Source of the DNA: Streptomyces hayashii
GTDB taxonomy: Bacteria; Actinomycetota; Actinomycetes; Streptomycetales; Streptomycetaceae
DNA length: 34,041 bases
NCBI RefSeq assembly: GCF_024539815.1
Contig: NZ_JAHHIU010000147.1
Span: 1 to 34,041, forward strand
Direction of reading: 5' to 3'
Shown here piece after piece: positions 7,718-14,833 of this stretch. Both the position numbers and the translations under genes were made by a program. How positions within the stretch are numbered: position 1 is the first letter of the stretch; every line of letters starts with the position of its first letter. The notes below the pieces were generated by a model. It was not told where the DNA came from and did not search any database. It saw only the letters and a program-made list of their open reading frames with translations.

Positions 7718-8433
7718 TCCTCGAACGTGCCCTTGCCGACGGCCCGCTCCGGCGCGAGATGACCGCCCGACCGGAAGCCCCGGTAGGCCGCGCCGAACAG
7801 GGGCACGTTCAGCACGGCGCACCGCCGGCCGCTCGCCTCCAGGAACGCGCGGGCCAGCGACTGCGCGGTGCGCACCTCGGGGCCGCCCATGTCCTCGACC
7901 CGTCCGGCGGGCGCGCCGACCGCCAGTTCCGCGAGCCGGTCGGCGACCTCGGCCACCTCCACCGGCTGATCGCTCACCCCGGCCGGCAGCAGCAGGACCG
8001 GCACCTTGGCCAGCGCCTGGAACGCCTGGACCAGCAGGTCGTGGAACTGGGTGGCGCGCAGCACCGTCCAGCCCAGCCCCGACTCCTCCACCAGCTTCTC
8101 CACGGCGAGCTTCGCCCGGTAGTAGCCGTAGGGCACCCGGTCCACCCCGACGATCGAGATGTAGACCAGATGCCTCACCCCGGCCCGGCGCGCCGCGGCG
8201 ATCAGATGCCCGGCCGCCCGCTCGTCACCGCCGCGCGGCGAACTCGCGCAGTGCACCACGGTGTCCACGCCCGCGACGGCCGAGTCCAGCACCGCTCCGC
8301 CCTCGCGCAGGTCGACGGCGTAGGGCGGGGTGCGGCGGCTCAGCACCCGCACCTCGTGCCCGTCGGCCCGCAGCCGCTCGGTGACGAGCCGGCCGAGGGT
8401 GCCGGTGCCGCCGGTCACCAGAATCGTGGTCAT
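7690..8433 (-). CDS. NAD(P)-binding epimerase/oxidoreductase (NmrA-like, atypical SDR); ECF41 partner
   Basis: Protein of 247 aa with a Rossmann glycine motif TGGTGTLG at residues 7-14, VLSRR at the end of the second strand, and YYRAKLAVE supplying a possible Tyr-x-x-x-Lys pair. It belongs to the NAD-dependent epimerase/dehydratase or NmrA-like group acting on unknown small substrates. The frame continues far upstream, but the ATG at 8431-8433 follows GGAAGGGA and directly begins the Rossmann fold. The ECF41 sigma factor gene lies 89 nt upstream on the same strand. ECF41 sigma factors are known to control an adjacent COE gene (carboxymuconolactone decarboxylase, oxidoreductase or epimerase), and this gene fits that role. 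Its last 28 nt overlap the end of the convergent ROK gene. Confidence 0.8.
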   Translation of the reverse strand: MTTILVTGGTGTLGRLVTERLRADGHEVRVLSRRTPPYAVDLREGGAVLDSAVAGVDTVVHCASSPRGGDERAAGHLIAAARRAGVRHLVYISIVGVDRVPYGYYRAKLAVEKLVEESGLGWTVLRATQFHDLLVQAFQALAKVPVLLLPAGVSDQPVEVAEVADRLAELAVGAPAGRVEDMGGPEVRTAQSLARAFLEASGRRCAVLNVPLFGAAYRGFRSGGHLAPERAVGKGTFEDYLATRIRR

Positions 8434-8488
8434 CGTGGAGTCCCTTCCGTCGCCGGACGCCCCCGGCAGGGGCGCCCTCCACAGCTGG

Positions 8489-8515
8489 GACCGAGCGGCG
8501 TCCCCGAATGTGACA
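8489..8515 (-). promoter_or_regulatory. ECF41-type promoter of the epimerase gene
   Basis: On the minus strand TGTCACA (8509-8515) is followed after 15-16 nt by CGGTC (8489-8493). The ECF41 consensus known from Bacillus and Rhodobacter work is TGTCACA, about 16 nt, CGTC. The -35 element matches fully and the -10 nearly. It sits about 55 nt before the epimerase start, between the sigma gene and its presumed target. Confidence 0.7.
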
Positions 8516-8522
8516 GCCGCCG

Positions 8523-9410
8523 CTACGCCCGGCCCGACTGGCGCATGACGAAGACCAGCTTGTCCGGATTCATCACCGCGTGCACCCCCACGATCTCCCC
8601 GTCCAGGATCTCGAAGCCGAGGGCCATCATGAGCTTCTCGCCGTCCCGGACGAGCACGCCGGGCGCACCGTTGAGCTCGACCACGCCGTAGGCGATGCCG
8701 GCCGGAAGGCCCCGGGAGACGCCGGCCAGGAAGCGCAGCACCTTCTCGCGTCCGAGGATCGGTCGCAGAGCCGCCGTGACCCGTCCTCCGCCGTCGCTCC
8801 ACCAGATCACGTCCTCGGCGAGCAGTCTCTCCAGCCGGTCCAGGTCTCCGTCCCGGGCGGCCGTGACGAAGGAGGAGACCAGCTCCTCCCGGCGGCCGGG
8901 GGCCGCCTCGAAGCGCCGTTCCGCGGCCGCGAGTCGCTGCTCGGCCCGCCGGTGCAACTGGCGGCAGTTGGCCTCGCTCAGACCGAGGACGCCGGCGATC
9001 TCGCGGTGCGTGTGCCCGAACGCCTCCCGCAGCACGTACACCGCCCGCTCCGTGGGGGTGAGCCGCTCCAGCAGCACCAGCATGGCCAGCGAGACCGCCT
9101 CGCGCTGCTCCGCCGACTCCAGGGGGCCGAGCGTGCCGTCCGAGGTGAGGACCGGCTCGGGCAGCCAGGTGCCGACGTACGTCTCGCGGCGCGCCCGCGC
9201 GGAGGTCAGCCGGTTCAGGCAGAGATTGGTGACGGTCCTGGCCAGCCATGCCCCCGGGTGCGCGATCCCCGCGCGATCGGCGCCGCTGAACCGCAGATAG
9301 GCGTCCTGGACCGCGTCCTCGGCCTCGTGGGCCGACCCGAGCATCCGATAGGCGAGCCCGAAGAGGCGGGGACGGTGGCCCTCGAACTCGTCGGCGCTCG
9401 CGGTCGTCAT
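8523..9410 (-). CDS. ECF41 family RNA polymerase sigma factor (SigJ-like) with SnoaL-type C-terminal domain
   Basis: Protein of 295 aa. Sigma region 2 occupies residues about 8-75 (YRMLGSAHEAEDAVQDAYLR) and region 4 about 110-165 (LTPTERAVYVLREAFGHTHREIA). A SnoaL-like extension of about 120 residues follows. Three diagnostic ECF41 motifs are present: WLPEP at 82-86 in the region 2-4 linker, DGGG at 206-209 and NPDKL at 281-285. In characterised ECF41 members the C-terminal extension modulates core binding and replaces a separate anti-sigma factor, and none is encoded here. The predicted target is the next gene, whose upstream region carries the ECF41 promoter sequence. The ATG start follows CAGGGTGA. 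The likely promoter of this gene is the chitinase-type promoter at 9504-9546. Confidence 0.92.
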   Translation of the reverse strand: MTTASADEFEGHRPRLFGLAYRMLGSAHEAEDAVQDAYLRFSGADRAGIAHPGAWLARTVTNLCLNRLTSARARRETYVGTWLPEPVLTSDGTLGPLESAEQREAVSLAMLVLLERLTPTERAVYVLREAFGHTHREIAGVLGLSEANCRQLHRRAEQRLAAAERRFEAAPGRREELVSSFVTAARDGDLDRLERLLAEDVIWWSDGGGRVTAALRPILGREKVLRFLAGVSRGLPAGIAYGVVELNGAPGVLVRDGEKLMMALGFEILDGEIVGVHAVMNPDKLVFVMRQSGRA

Positions 9411-9503
9411 GGGGTCACCCTGCCAGAGCCGCGCGAGGGGCCGGGCGAGGGGACCCGGCGGCGGGCAAGGGCCGTCGTCACCGCCACCGGGCCGTACACC
9501 TCG

Positions 9504-9546
9504 ACCCTAGAAAGGACTAGACCAAAGCGTCAATAGGTATGGACCA
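9504..9546 (-). promoter_or_regulatory. Promoter with paired chitinase-type 12-mers facing the ECF41 gene
   Basis: On the minus strand TTGACG (9528-9533) and TAGGGT (9504-9509) form a -35/-10 pair with 18-nt spacing, about 95 nt before the sigma gene. Two 12-mers flank the -35 box: AGGACTAGACCA (9513-9524) and AGGTATGGACCA (9535-9546), starts 22 bp apart. They resemble the paired 12-bp repeats of Streptomyces chitinase promoters (consensus near TGGTCTAGACCA), some of which are bound by DasR. Function here is inferred. Confidence 0.55.
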
Positions 9547-9669
9547 ATAGAGGGAAGGGGGTGGTGGTGACGGACGCGCGCCGCGCCGCGACGCTCTGTG
9601 AGCCACCCCACATACTTCACCTGTATGGACCCCGATCGGGCGTGGCACACTGGCCCTGTACCTAAAGCA

Positions 9670-9796
9670 GCGCACTCCGGGGTCGGTGAAAGTCCGAACC
9701 GGCGGTTACAGTCCGCGACCCGGCCGCTTCCAGCGGCCGGTTGACCAGGTGAAATTCCTGGACCGACGGTTAAAGTCCGGATGGGAGGCAGTGCGC
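9670..9796 (+). promoter_or_regulatory. FMN riboswitch (RFN element)
   Basis: Complete RFN element. The closing stem P1 is GCGCACT (9670-9676) with AGTGCGC (9790-9796). The conserved GGTGAAAGTCCG, GGCGGTTACAGTCCGC, GTGAAATTCCTGGACCGACG and GTTAAAGTCCGGATGGGAG segments are all present. FMN binding shuts down riboflavin genes in cis. The expression platform (9797-9943) holds an 18-nt palindrome at 9832-9849 and a hairpin CTGTCG/CGACAG at 9887-9902, but no T-run, so control may be translational or Rho-dependent. Confidence 0.97.
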
Positions 9797-9943
9797 GGCG
9801 GGCGGGCATTCGTGCGCGCCGCCGTATACGTACTCGTCCGCGGACGAGTCTGTCCGGCGTCGCCCCAGTGCTCTCGCCCGTACCTGCTGTCGTCATCGAC
9901 AGGCCCCGGAGTCCGTGCCCGAAGAGGCAGGAGGACCCGGGAA

Positions 9944-10567
9944 GTGTTCACCGGAATCGTCGAAGAACTGGGTGAGGTCACCGCCGTCGAGAATCTCGGC
10001 GACGCGTCCCGCTTCCGGCTCCGCGGCCCCGTCGTGACCGACGGCGCGAAGCACGGCGACTCCATCGCCGTGAACGGGGTCTGTCTGACCGTCGTCGAGA
10101 ACGAGGGCGACGAGTTCACCGCCGACGTCATGGCGGAGACCCTGAACCGTTCCAGCCTCGGCGCCCTCGGCGTCGGCTCCCCGGTCAACCTCGAACGCCC
10201 CACCGCCGTCGGCGCGCGCCTCGGCGGACACATCGTCCAGGGCCATGTCGACGGCACCGGCGAGGTGTTGGAGCGCAAGCCCTCCGAGAACTGGGAGATC
10301 ATCAAGATCTCCCTGCCCGACGGCCTCGCCCGATACGTCGTGGAGAAGGGCTCGATCACGGTCGACGGCATCAGCCTGACGGTCGTCGACGCCGGCCTCG
10401 ACCACTTCACCGTCAGCCTCATCCCCACCACCCTCGCCCTGACCACGCTCGGACTCAAGCAGCCCGGCGACCCGGTCAACCTTGAGGTGGACATCGTCGC
10501 CAAGTACGTGGAGCGACTGCTCGCGAGCACGCAGGGCACGGCCGGCACACAGGGAGCGGCGCTGTGA
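9944..10567 (+). CDS. ribE: Riboflavin synthase, alpha subunit
   Basis: Protein of 207 aa built from two homologous lumazine-binding barrels. The first begins with the invariant FTGIVEE and contains NGVCLTV; the second begins at GGHIVQGHVDGTG (near residue 88) and contains DGISLTV. The enzyme dismutates two 6,7-dimethyl-8-ribityllumazine molecules to riboflavin and a pyrimidinedione. The start is GTG at 9944 with AGGAGGAC upstream; it puts FTGIVEE at residue 2 as in all family members. It is the first gene after the FMN riboswitch and overlaps ribM by 4 nt (GTGA). A short Thr/Gly/Ala tail follows the second barrel and is not conserved in the family. Confidence 0.97.
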   Translation: MFTGIVEELGEVTAVENLGDASRFRLRGPVVTDGAKHGDSIAVNGVCLTVVENEGDEFTADVMAETLNRSSLGALGVGSPVNLERPTAVGARLGGHIVQGHVDGTGEVLERKPSENWEIIKISLPDGLARYVVEKGSITVDGISLTVVDAGLDHFTVSLIPTTLALTTLGLKQPGDPVNLEVDIVAKYVERLLASTQGTAGTQGAAL

Positions 10568-11205
10568 ACTGGCTGAACTCCGAGGCGTTCGTCATGTTCG
10601 ACCAGCACATCATCTGGTCGGACATGATCGGGAACATCCTCGGCCTGATCACGCTCGCACTGGGCTGGCGCCGCTCGCTCCTGACCTGGCCGGTGCAGTT
10701 CCTCTCCGGCCTCGTCCTCTTCGTCGCCTTCTACGGTCATCTCGCCGGCAGCGCCGGCAAGCAGGTCGTCGTGATGGTCGTCGCCCTGTACGGCTGGTGG
10801 CAGTGGAACCGCAGCAAGGGGCGGTCCGCGGACGGGCAGATCACCCCCCGCTTCGCCACCTGGGCCGAACGCGCGGCCATGGTCGGAGCCGCCGCCCTCG
10901 GCACCGTCGCCGTCGCCCTGCTCTTCAAGGCCTACCCGTCGCTGTCCTGGGACCCCTGGCCGGACGCCTACATCTTCGTCGGCACCGTCGTCGCCATGTA
11001 CGCCCAGGCGCGCGGCATGGTCGAGTTCTGGATCGCCTGGCTCCTCGTGGACGTCGTCGGCGTCCCCCTCAACTTCGCCAACGGCTACGCCTTCTCCGGC
11101 TTCGTGTACGTCATCTACGGCGCGCTCGTCCTGTGGGGCATGCGCGACTGGTGGCTGCGCTCCCGCAAGGCCTCGCAACCCGCTCTGGAAGGAGCGCCGG
11201 CATGA
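10564..11205 (+). CDS. ribM: RibM riboflavin transporter, PnuC family
   Basis: Membrane protein of 213 aa with about 7 hydrophobic helices. It carries PnuC-family blocks such as YGWWQWNR near residue 80 and VDVVGVPLNFANGYAFSG near 165. PnuC proteins take up nicotinamide riboside or nucleotides, but PnuC homologues under FMN riboswitch control in Corynebacterium and Streptomyces davaonensis are riboflavin facilitators named RibM. Position between ribE and ribBA, downstream of the riboswitch and with overlapping stop/start codons on both sides, argues for riboflavin rather than nicotinamide riboside. The start is GTG, translationally coupled to the ribE stop. Confidence 0.9.
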   Translation: MNWLNSEAFVMFDQHIIWSDMIGNILGLITLALGWRRSLLTWPVQFLSGLVLFVAFYGHLAGSAGKQVVVMVVALYGWWQWNRSKGRSADGQITPRFATWAERAAMVGAAALGTVAVALLFKAYPSLSWDPWPDAYIFVGTVVAMYAQARGMVEFWIAWLLVDVVGVPLNFANGYAFSGFVYVIYGALVLWGMRDWWLRSRKASQPALEGAPA

Positions 11206-12491
11206 GCACAGCACCGATCCTCTACAGCACCGAGGACATCGAGGACTTCTCCCTCGACCCGGTCGAGCAGGCCATCGCCGACATCGCGGCCGGCCGGCCC
11301 GTCGTGGTCGTCGACGACGAGGACCGCGAGAACGAGGGCGATCTCGTCGTCGCCGCCGAGAAGGCCACCCCCGAGATCGTCGCCTTCATGATGAGCGAGT
11401 GCCGCGGTCTGATCTGCGCCCCCATGGAGGGCGACGAGCTGGAGCGGCTGAAGCTCCCTCAGATGGTCGAGGACAACACCGAGTCGATGAAGACCGCGTT
11501 CACGGTCTCCGTCGACGCGAGCGCGGCCCACGGCGTCACCACCGGCATCTCCGCCGCGGACCGCGCCACCACCCTCCAGCTGCTGGCGAGCGGCCAGGCG
11601 CACGCGGACGACTTCGTCCGGCCCGGGCACGTCTTCCCGCTGCGGGCCAAGCCCGGCGGTGTGCTGACCCGCAACGGCCACACCGAGGCCGCCGTCGACC
11701 TCGCCCGCCTCGCGGGCCTGCGGCCGGCCGGCGCGATCGTCGAGATCGCCGGCGAGGACGGCCGGATGCTCCGGCTGCCGGAGCTGATCCCCTTCGCCCG
11801 CAAGCACGGGCTGACGATCATCTCCATCGAGGACCTCATCGCCTACCGCCGCGGCTCCGAGCCCACCGTGCGCCGCGAGGCCGAGACCCGGCTGCCCACC
11901 GTCCACGGCGCCTTCACCGCGTACGGCTACCGCTCCGCCGTCGACGGCGTCGAGCACGTCGCCCTCGTCCACGGCGAGATCGGCGACGGCGAGGACGTCC
12001 TGGTCCGCGTCCACTCCGAGTGCCTCACCGGGGACATCTTCGCCTCCCAGCGCTGCGACTGCGGCCCCCAGCTCGACGCGTCCCTGGAGCGCATCCAGAG
12101 CGAGGGCCGGGGCGTGGTGGTCTATCTGCGCGGCCACGAGGGCCGGGGCATCGGCCTGCTGTCCAAGCTGCGCGCCTACGAGCTCCAGGAGCAGGGCCAC
12201 GACACCCTGGACGCCAATCTGGAGCTGGGCCTGCCCGCCGACGCCCGCGACTACGCGGCCGGCGCGCAGATCCTCGACGACCTCGGCGTGCGCAGCGTCC
12301 GCCTCATGACCAACAACCCCGAGAAGACGCAGGCGCTCGTCCGGCACGGCATCGAGGTCACCCGGCGCGAGCCCATGCCGGTGCAGGCGGGCGAGCACAA
12401 CATCCGCTACCTGCGCACCAAGCGGGACCGGATGGGCCACGACCTGCCCTGGCTGGACGCGGTCCCCGTGTCCCCCTGCGGCAACCAGTGA
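11202..12491 (+). CDS. ribBA: Bifunctional 3,4-dihydroxy-2-butanone-4-phosphate synthase / GTP cyclohydrolase II
   Basis: Protein of 429 aa. The N-terminal DHBP synthase domain (residues about 20-215) has DDEDRENEGDLV, HGVTTGISAADRA and RPGHVFPL. The C-terminal GTP cyclohydrolase II domain (about 225-425) has zinc ligands Cys274, Cys285 and Cys287 (SEC, then RCDCGPQLD) and the catalytic RGHEGRGIGLL block. It supplies both precursors of riboflavin: the ribulose-5-phosphate-derived C4 unit and the GTP-derived pyrimidine. The start ATG overlaps the ribM stop (ATGA), so it is translationally coupled. All active-site motifs of both halves look intact. Confidence 0.97.
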   Translation: MSTAPILYSTEDIEDFSLDPVEQAIADIAAGRPVVVVDDEDRENEGDLVVAAEKATPEIVAFMMSECRGLICAPMEGDELERLKLPQMVEDNTESMKTAFTVSVDASAAHGVTTGISAADRATTLQLLASGQAHADDFVRPGHVFPLRAKPGGVLTRNGHTEAAVDLARLAGLRPAGAIVEIAGEDGRMLRLPELIPFARKHGLTIISIEDLIAYRRGSEPTVRREAETRLPTVHGAFTAYGYRSAVDGVEHVALVHGEIGDGEDVLVRVHSECLTGDIFASQRCDCGPQLDASLERIQSEGRGVVVYLRGHEGRGIGLLSKLRAYELQEQGHDTLDANLELGLPADARDYAAGAQILDDLGVRSVRLMTNNPEKTQALVRHGIEVTRREPMPVQAGEHNIRYLRTKRDRMGHDLPWLDAVPVSPCGNQ

Positions 12492-12505
12492 CCGGCGATC
12501 AGCAA

Positions 12506-12544
12506 ACGACCAGCACGCACGACCAGCAAGCACGACCAGCGAGC
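12506..12544. repeat. Three tandem 13-bp repeats between ribBA and ribH
   Basis: Units ACGACCAGCACGC, ACGACCAGCAAGC and ACGACCAGCGAGC follow each other without gaps and fill most of the 72-nt ribBA-ribH spacer, ending just before the ribH ribosome-binding site. They are non-coding and probably arose by slippage. Confidence 0.85.
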
Positions 12545-12563
12545 ACGGCACCAGAGGAGAGAC

Positions 12564-13049
12564 GTGAGCGGCAAGGGCGCACCGGAACTGTCCGTACGCA
12601 ATGTGGGTGACCTTCGGGTCGCCGTCATCGCGGCGCAGTGGCACGAGAAGGTGATGGACGGTCTGGTCGACGGCGCGCTGCGCGCCCTGCACGACCTCGG
12701 CATCGACGAGCCGACCCTGCTGCGGGTCCCCGGCAGCTGGGAGCTCCCGGTCGTCGCCAAGGTGCTGGCCGGTCGCGGATACGACGCGATCGTCGCCCTC
12801 GGCGTCGTCATCCGGGGCGGCACGCCGCACTTCGAGTACGTGTGCCAGGGCGTCGTCCAGGGCCTCACCCAGGTCTCCGTCGAGACCGGCGTGCCCGTCG
12901 GCATGGGCGTCCTCACCTGCGACACCGAGGAGCAGGCCCTGGACCGGGCCGGCCTGGAGGGCTCCGCCGAGGACAAGGGGCACGAGGCGGTGACGGCAGC
13001 GGTGGCGACCGCGGCCACCCTGCGCTCAGTATCCGAACCCTGGCGCTGA
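12564..13049 (+). CDS. ribH: 6,7-dimethyl-8-ribityllumazine synthase
   Basis: Protein of 161 aa, standard for lumazine synthase. It contains AAQWHEKVMDGLVDGA near the N-terminus, PGSWELPVVAK, the ALGVVIRGGTPHFEYV substrate block (with the catalytic histidine) and GVLTCDTEEQALDR. It condenses the pyrimidine from the RibA branch with DHBP, giving the substrate of RibE. The GTG start at 12564 follows AGAGGAGAG. It is the last rib gene. A separate promoter in front of hisE marks the next unit. Confidence 0.97.
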   Translation: MSGKGAPELSVRNVGDLRVAVIAAQWHEKVMDGLVDGALRALHDLGIDEPTLLRVPGSWELPVVAKVLAGRGYDAIVALGVVIRGGTPHFEYVCQGVVQGLTQVSVETGVPVGMGVLTCDTEEQALDRAGLEGSAEDKGHEAVTAAVATAATLRSVSEPWR

Positions 13050-13073
13050 CCCGCCCGGTCTTGGAGCTAGGCT
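13046..13073 (+). promoter_or_regulatory. Putative promoter of hisE-hisG; leaderless start
   Basis: CTGACC (13046-13051), 16 nt, TAGGCT (13068-13073). The hisE ATG lies 10 nt after the -10 box and has no ribosome-binding site, which fits a leaderless mRNA. The -35 box overlaps the ribH stop. Confidence 0.5.
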
Positions 13074-13082
13074 GACCTCACC

Positions 13083-13355
13083 ATGTCGAACAAGACTTTC
13101 GAGGAGCTCTTCACCGAGCTCCAGCAGAAGGCCGCCACGGGCGACCCCGCCACTTCCCGCACCGCCGAACTGGTCGGGAAGGGCGTCCATGCCATCGGCA
13201 AAAAAGTCGTCGAGGAGGCCGCCGAAGTCTGGATGGCGGCCGAGTACGAGGGCAAGGAGGCGGCCGCCGAGGAGATCTCGCAGCTGCTCTACCACGTTCA
13301 GGTGATGATGGTCGCCCGCGGAATCTCGCTGGACGACGTGTACGCCCACCTGTAG
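13083..13355 (+). CDS. hisE: Phosphoribosyl-ATP diphosphatase
   Basis: Protein of 90 aa, the size of monofunctional HisE. The MazG-like metal-binding motif is seen in KKVVEEAAEVWMAA (residues about 40-53) and the second acidic helix in EEISQLLYHVQVMM. It hydrolyses phosphoribosyl-ATP to phosphoribosyl-AMP, the second step of histidine synthesis. There is no ribosome-binding site before the ATG, and the upstream promoter would start transcription at or next to it. The hisG gene follows after 69 nt, the usual actinobacterial hisE-hisG pair. Confidence 0.96.
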   Translation: MSNKTFEELFTELQQKAATGDPATSRTAELVGKGVHAIGKKVVEEAAEVWMAAEYEGKEAAAEEISQLLYHVQVMMVARGISLDDVYAHL

Positions 13356-13424
13356 AAACGCTCTCCAGACCGCACAGTGCACACCCGCCCCCGTTCCACG
13401 TACCACGCGAAGGAAGCCGACCTC

Positions 13425-14282
13425 ATGCTGCGCATCGCCGTCCCCAACAAGGGTTCCCTGTCAGGCCCCGCGGGGGAGATGCTGCATGAGGCCGGCTACC
13501 GGCAGCGCCGCGAGTCCAAGGAACTGCGGATCGTCGACCCGGTCAACGACGTCGAGTTCTTCTACCTCCGCCCCCGCGACATCGCGATCTACGTCTCCTC
13601 CGGCCGCCTCGACATCGGCGTCACCGGCCGTGACCTGCTGGTCGACTCCGCCGCCGAGGCCGAGGAGATCCTCCCCCTCGGCTTCGCCCGCTCCACCTTC
13701 CGCTTCGCCGCCAAGCCGGGCACGGCGCACGCCCTGGAAGACCTCAAGGGCCGGACGATCGCCACCTCCTACGAGGGGATCGTCGCCAAGCACCTGGCCG
13801 AGCAGGGCGTCGAAGCCTCCGTAGTCCACCTCGACGGCGCGGTCGAGACGGCCATCGAACTGGGCGTCGCCGAGGTCATCGCCGACGTCGTGGAGACCGG
13901 CACCTCGCTGCGCAACGCGGGTCTGGAGGTCTTCGGCGACCCGATCATGCAGTCCGAGGCCGTCGTCATCCGCCGCACCGGCGCCGACGTCGAGGACGCG
14001 GCCGAGCCCAAGGTCCAGCAGTTCCTGCGCCGCCTGCAGGGCGTCCTCGTCGCACGGACCTACGTGATGATGGACTACGACTGCCGCGTCGAGCAGTTGG
14101 AGAAGGCCGTCGCGCTGACCCCGGGCCTGGAGTCGCCGACCGTCTCCCCGCTGCACAACGAGGGCTGGGTCGCCGTCCGTGCCATGGTCCCCGCCAAGGA
14201 GGCCCAGCGGATCATGGACGACCTGTACGACATCGGCGCACGCGCCATCCTGACCACGGCCATCCACGCCTGCCGACTCTGA
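13425..14282 (+). CDS. hisG: ATP phosphoribosyltransferase, long form
   Basis: Protein of 285 aa, the long HisG class with a C-terminal ACT-like regulatory domain (residues about 210-285) that needs no HisZ partner. Seen motifs are MLRIAVPNKGSLSG at the N-terminus, DIGVTGRDLLVDS and the phosphate-binding VETGTSLRNAGLEV. It starts histidine synthesis from ATP and PRPP and is normally feedback-inhibited by histidine through the C-terminal domain. The ATG at 13425 follows GAAGGAAG; an in-frame start 48 nt upstream would add an unrelated N-terminal stretch and is rejected. The PH-domain gene starts 15 nt later. Confidence 0.96.
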   Translation: MLRIAVPNKGSLSGPAGEMLHEAGYRQRRESKELRIVDPVNDVEFFYLRPRDIAIYVSSGRLDIGVTGRDLLVDSAAEAEEILPLGFARSTFRFAAKPGTAHALEDLKGRTIATSYEGIVAKHLAEQGVEASVVHLDGAVETAIELGVAEVIADVVETGTSLRNAGLEVFGDPIMQSEAVVIRRTGADVEDAAEPKVQQFLRRLQGVLVARTYVMMDYDCRVEQLEKAVALTPGLESPTVSPLHNEGWVAVRAMVPAKEAQRIMDDLYDIGARAILTTAIHACRL

Positions 14283-14297
14283 GAACCACCCGGGAAC

Positions 14298-14780
14298 ATG
14301 TCCGATCTCACGGGTAGCGACCTGCCCACCCTCCCTGTCACCTTCCGGCCCGGCCGCACCCGTGCGGTGCTGCTCACGGCCGGAGTGGCGATCTTCGTCG
14401 TCATCTCCGCAGTGGCCATGCTGCTGGAACAGCTCGGCCCGGGGGAGCGGCTCAGCTTCATCCTCACCGGCGCCCTCGTCTTCTGGGTCCTGGCCCAGAT
14501 CGCCCGGGTGCGGGTCGTCGCGGACGACGGCGGCGTCACCGTCGTGAACATCGCCGGCAAGCGGCGGCTGGCCTGGGCGGAGATCCTCCGGGTGAACCTC
14601 CGCCCGGGCGACCCCTGGGTGTTCCTCGACCTCAGCGACGGCACCAGCCTGCCCGCCCTCGGCATCCAGCCCGGCATCGACAAACGGCAGGCCATCGACG
14701 ACGCGCGCAGCCTGCGGGCGCTCGCGGAAGCCCGGTCGGTCCGAGACCCCGAGACGCCTCCGGAACAAGATCAGGGCTGA
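14298..14780 (+). CDS. Small membrane protein with bacterial PH-like domain
   Basis: Protein of 160 aa. Two adjacent hydrophobic segments (residues about 23-43 and 52-70) are followed by a bacterial PH-type fold: RVRVVADDGGVTVVNIAGKRRLAWAEI, then a beta-rich stretch ending near LPALGIQ. The tail is charged. Genes of this kind commonly follow hisG in Streptomyces, as I recall; the function is unknown. It lies 15 nt after hisG and is very likely cotranscribed. A small hairpin CCCTG/CAGGG (14795-14809) follows the stop codon and could be a weak terminator. Confidence 0.8.
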   Translation: MSDLTGSDLPTLPVTFRPGRTRAVLLTAGVAIFVVISAVAMLLEQLGPGERLSFILTGALVFWVLAQIARVRVVADDGGVTVVNIAGKRRLAWAEILRVNLRPGDPWVFLDLSDGTSLPALGIQPGIDKRQAIDDARSLRALAEARSVRDPETPPEQDQG

Positions 14781-14833
14781 CTCGGGGCCGACCACCCTGC
14801 CGTTCAGGGCCATGTCTTGATTAATCTGGTGAC

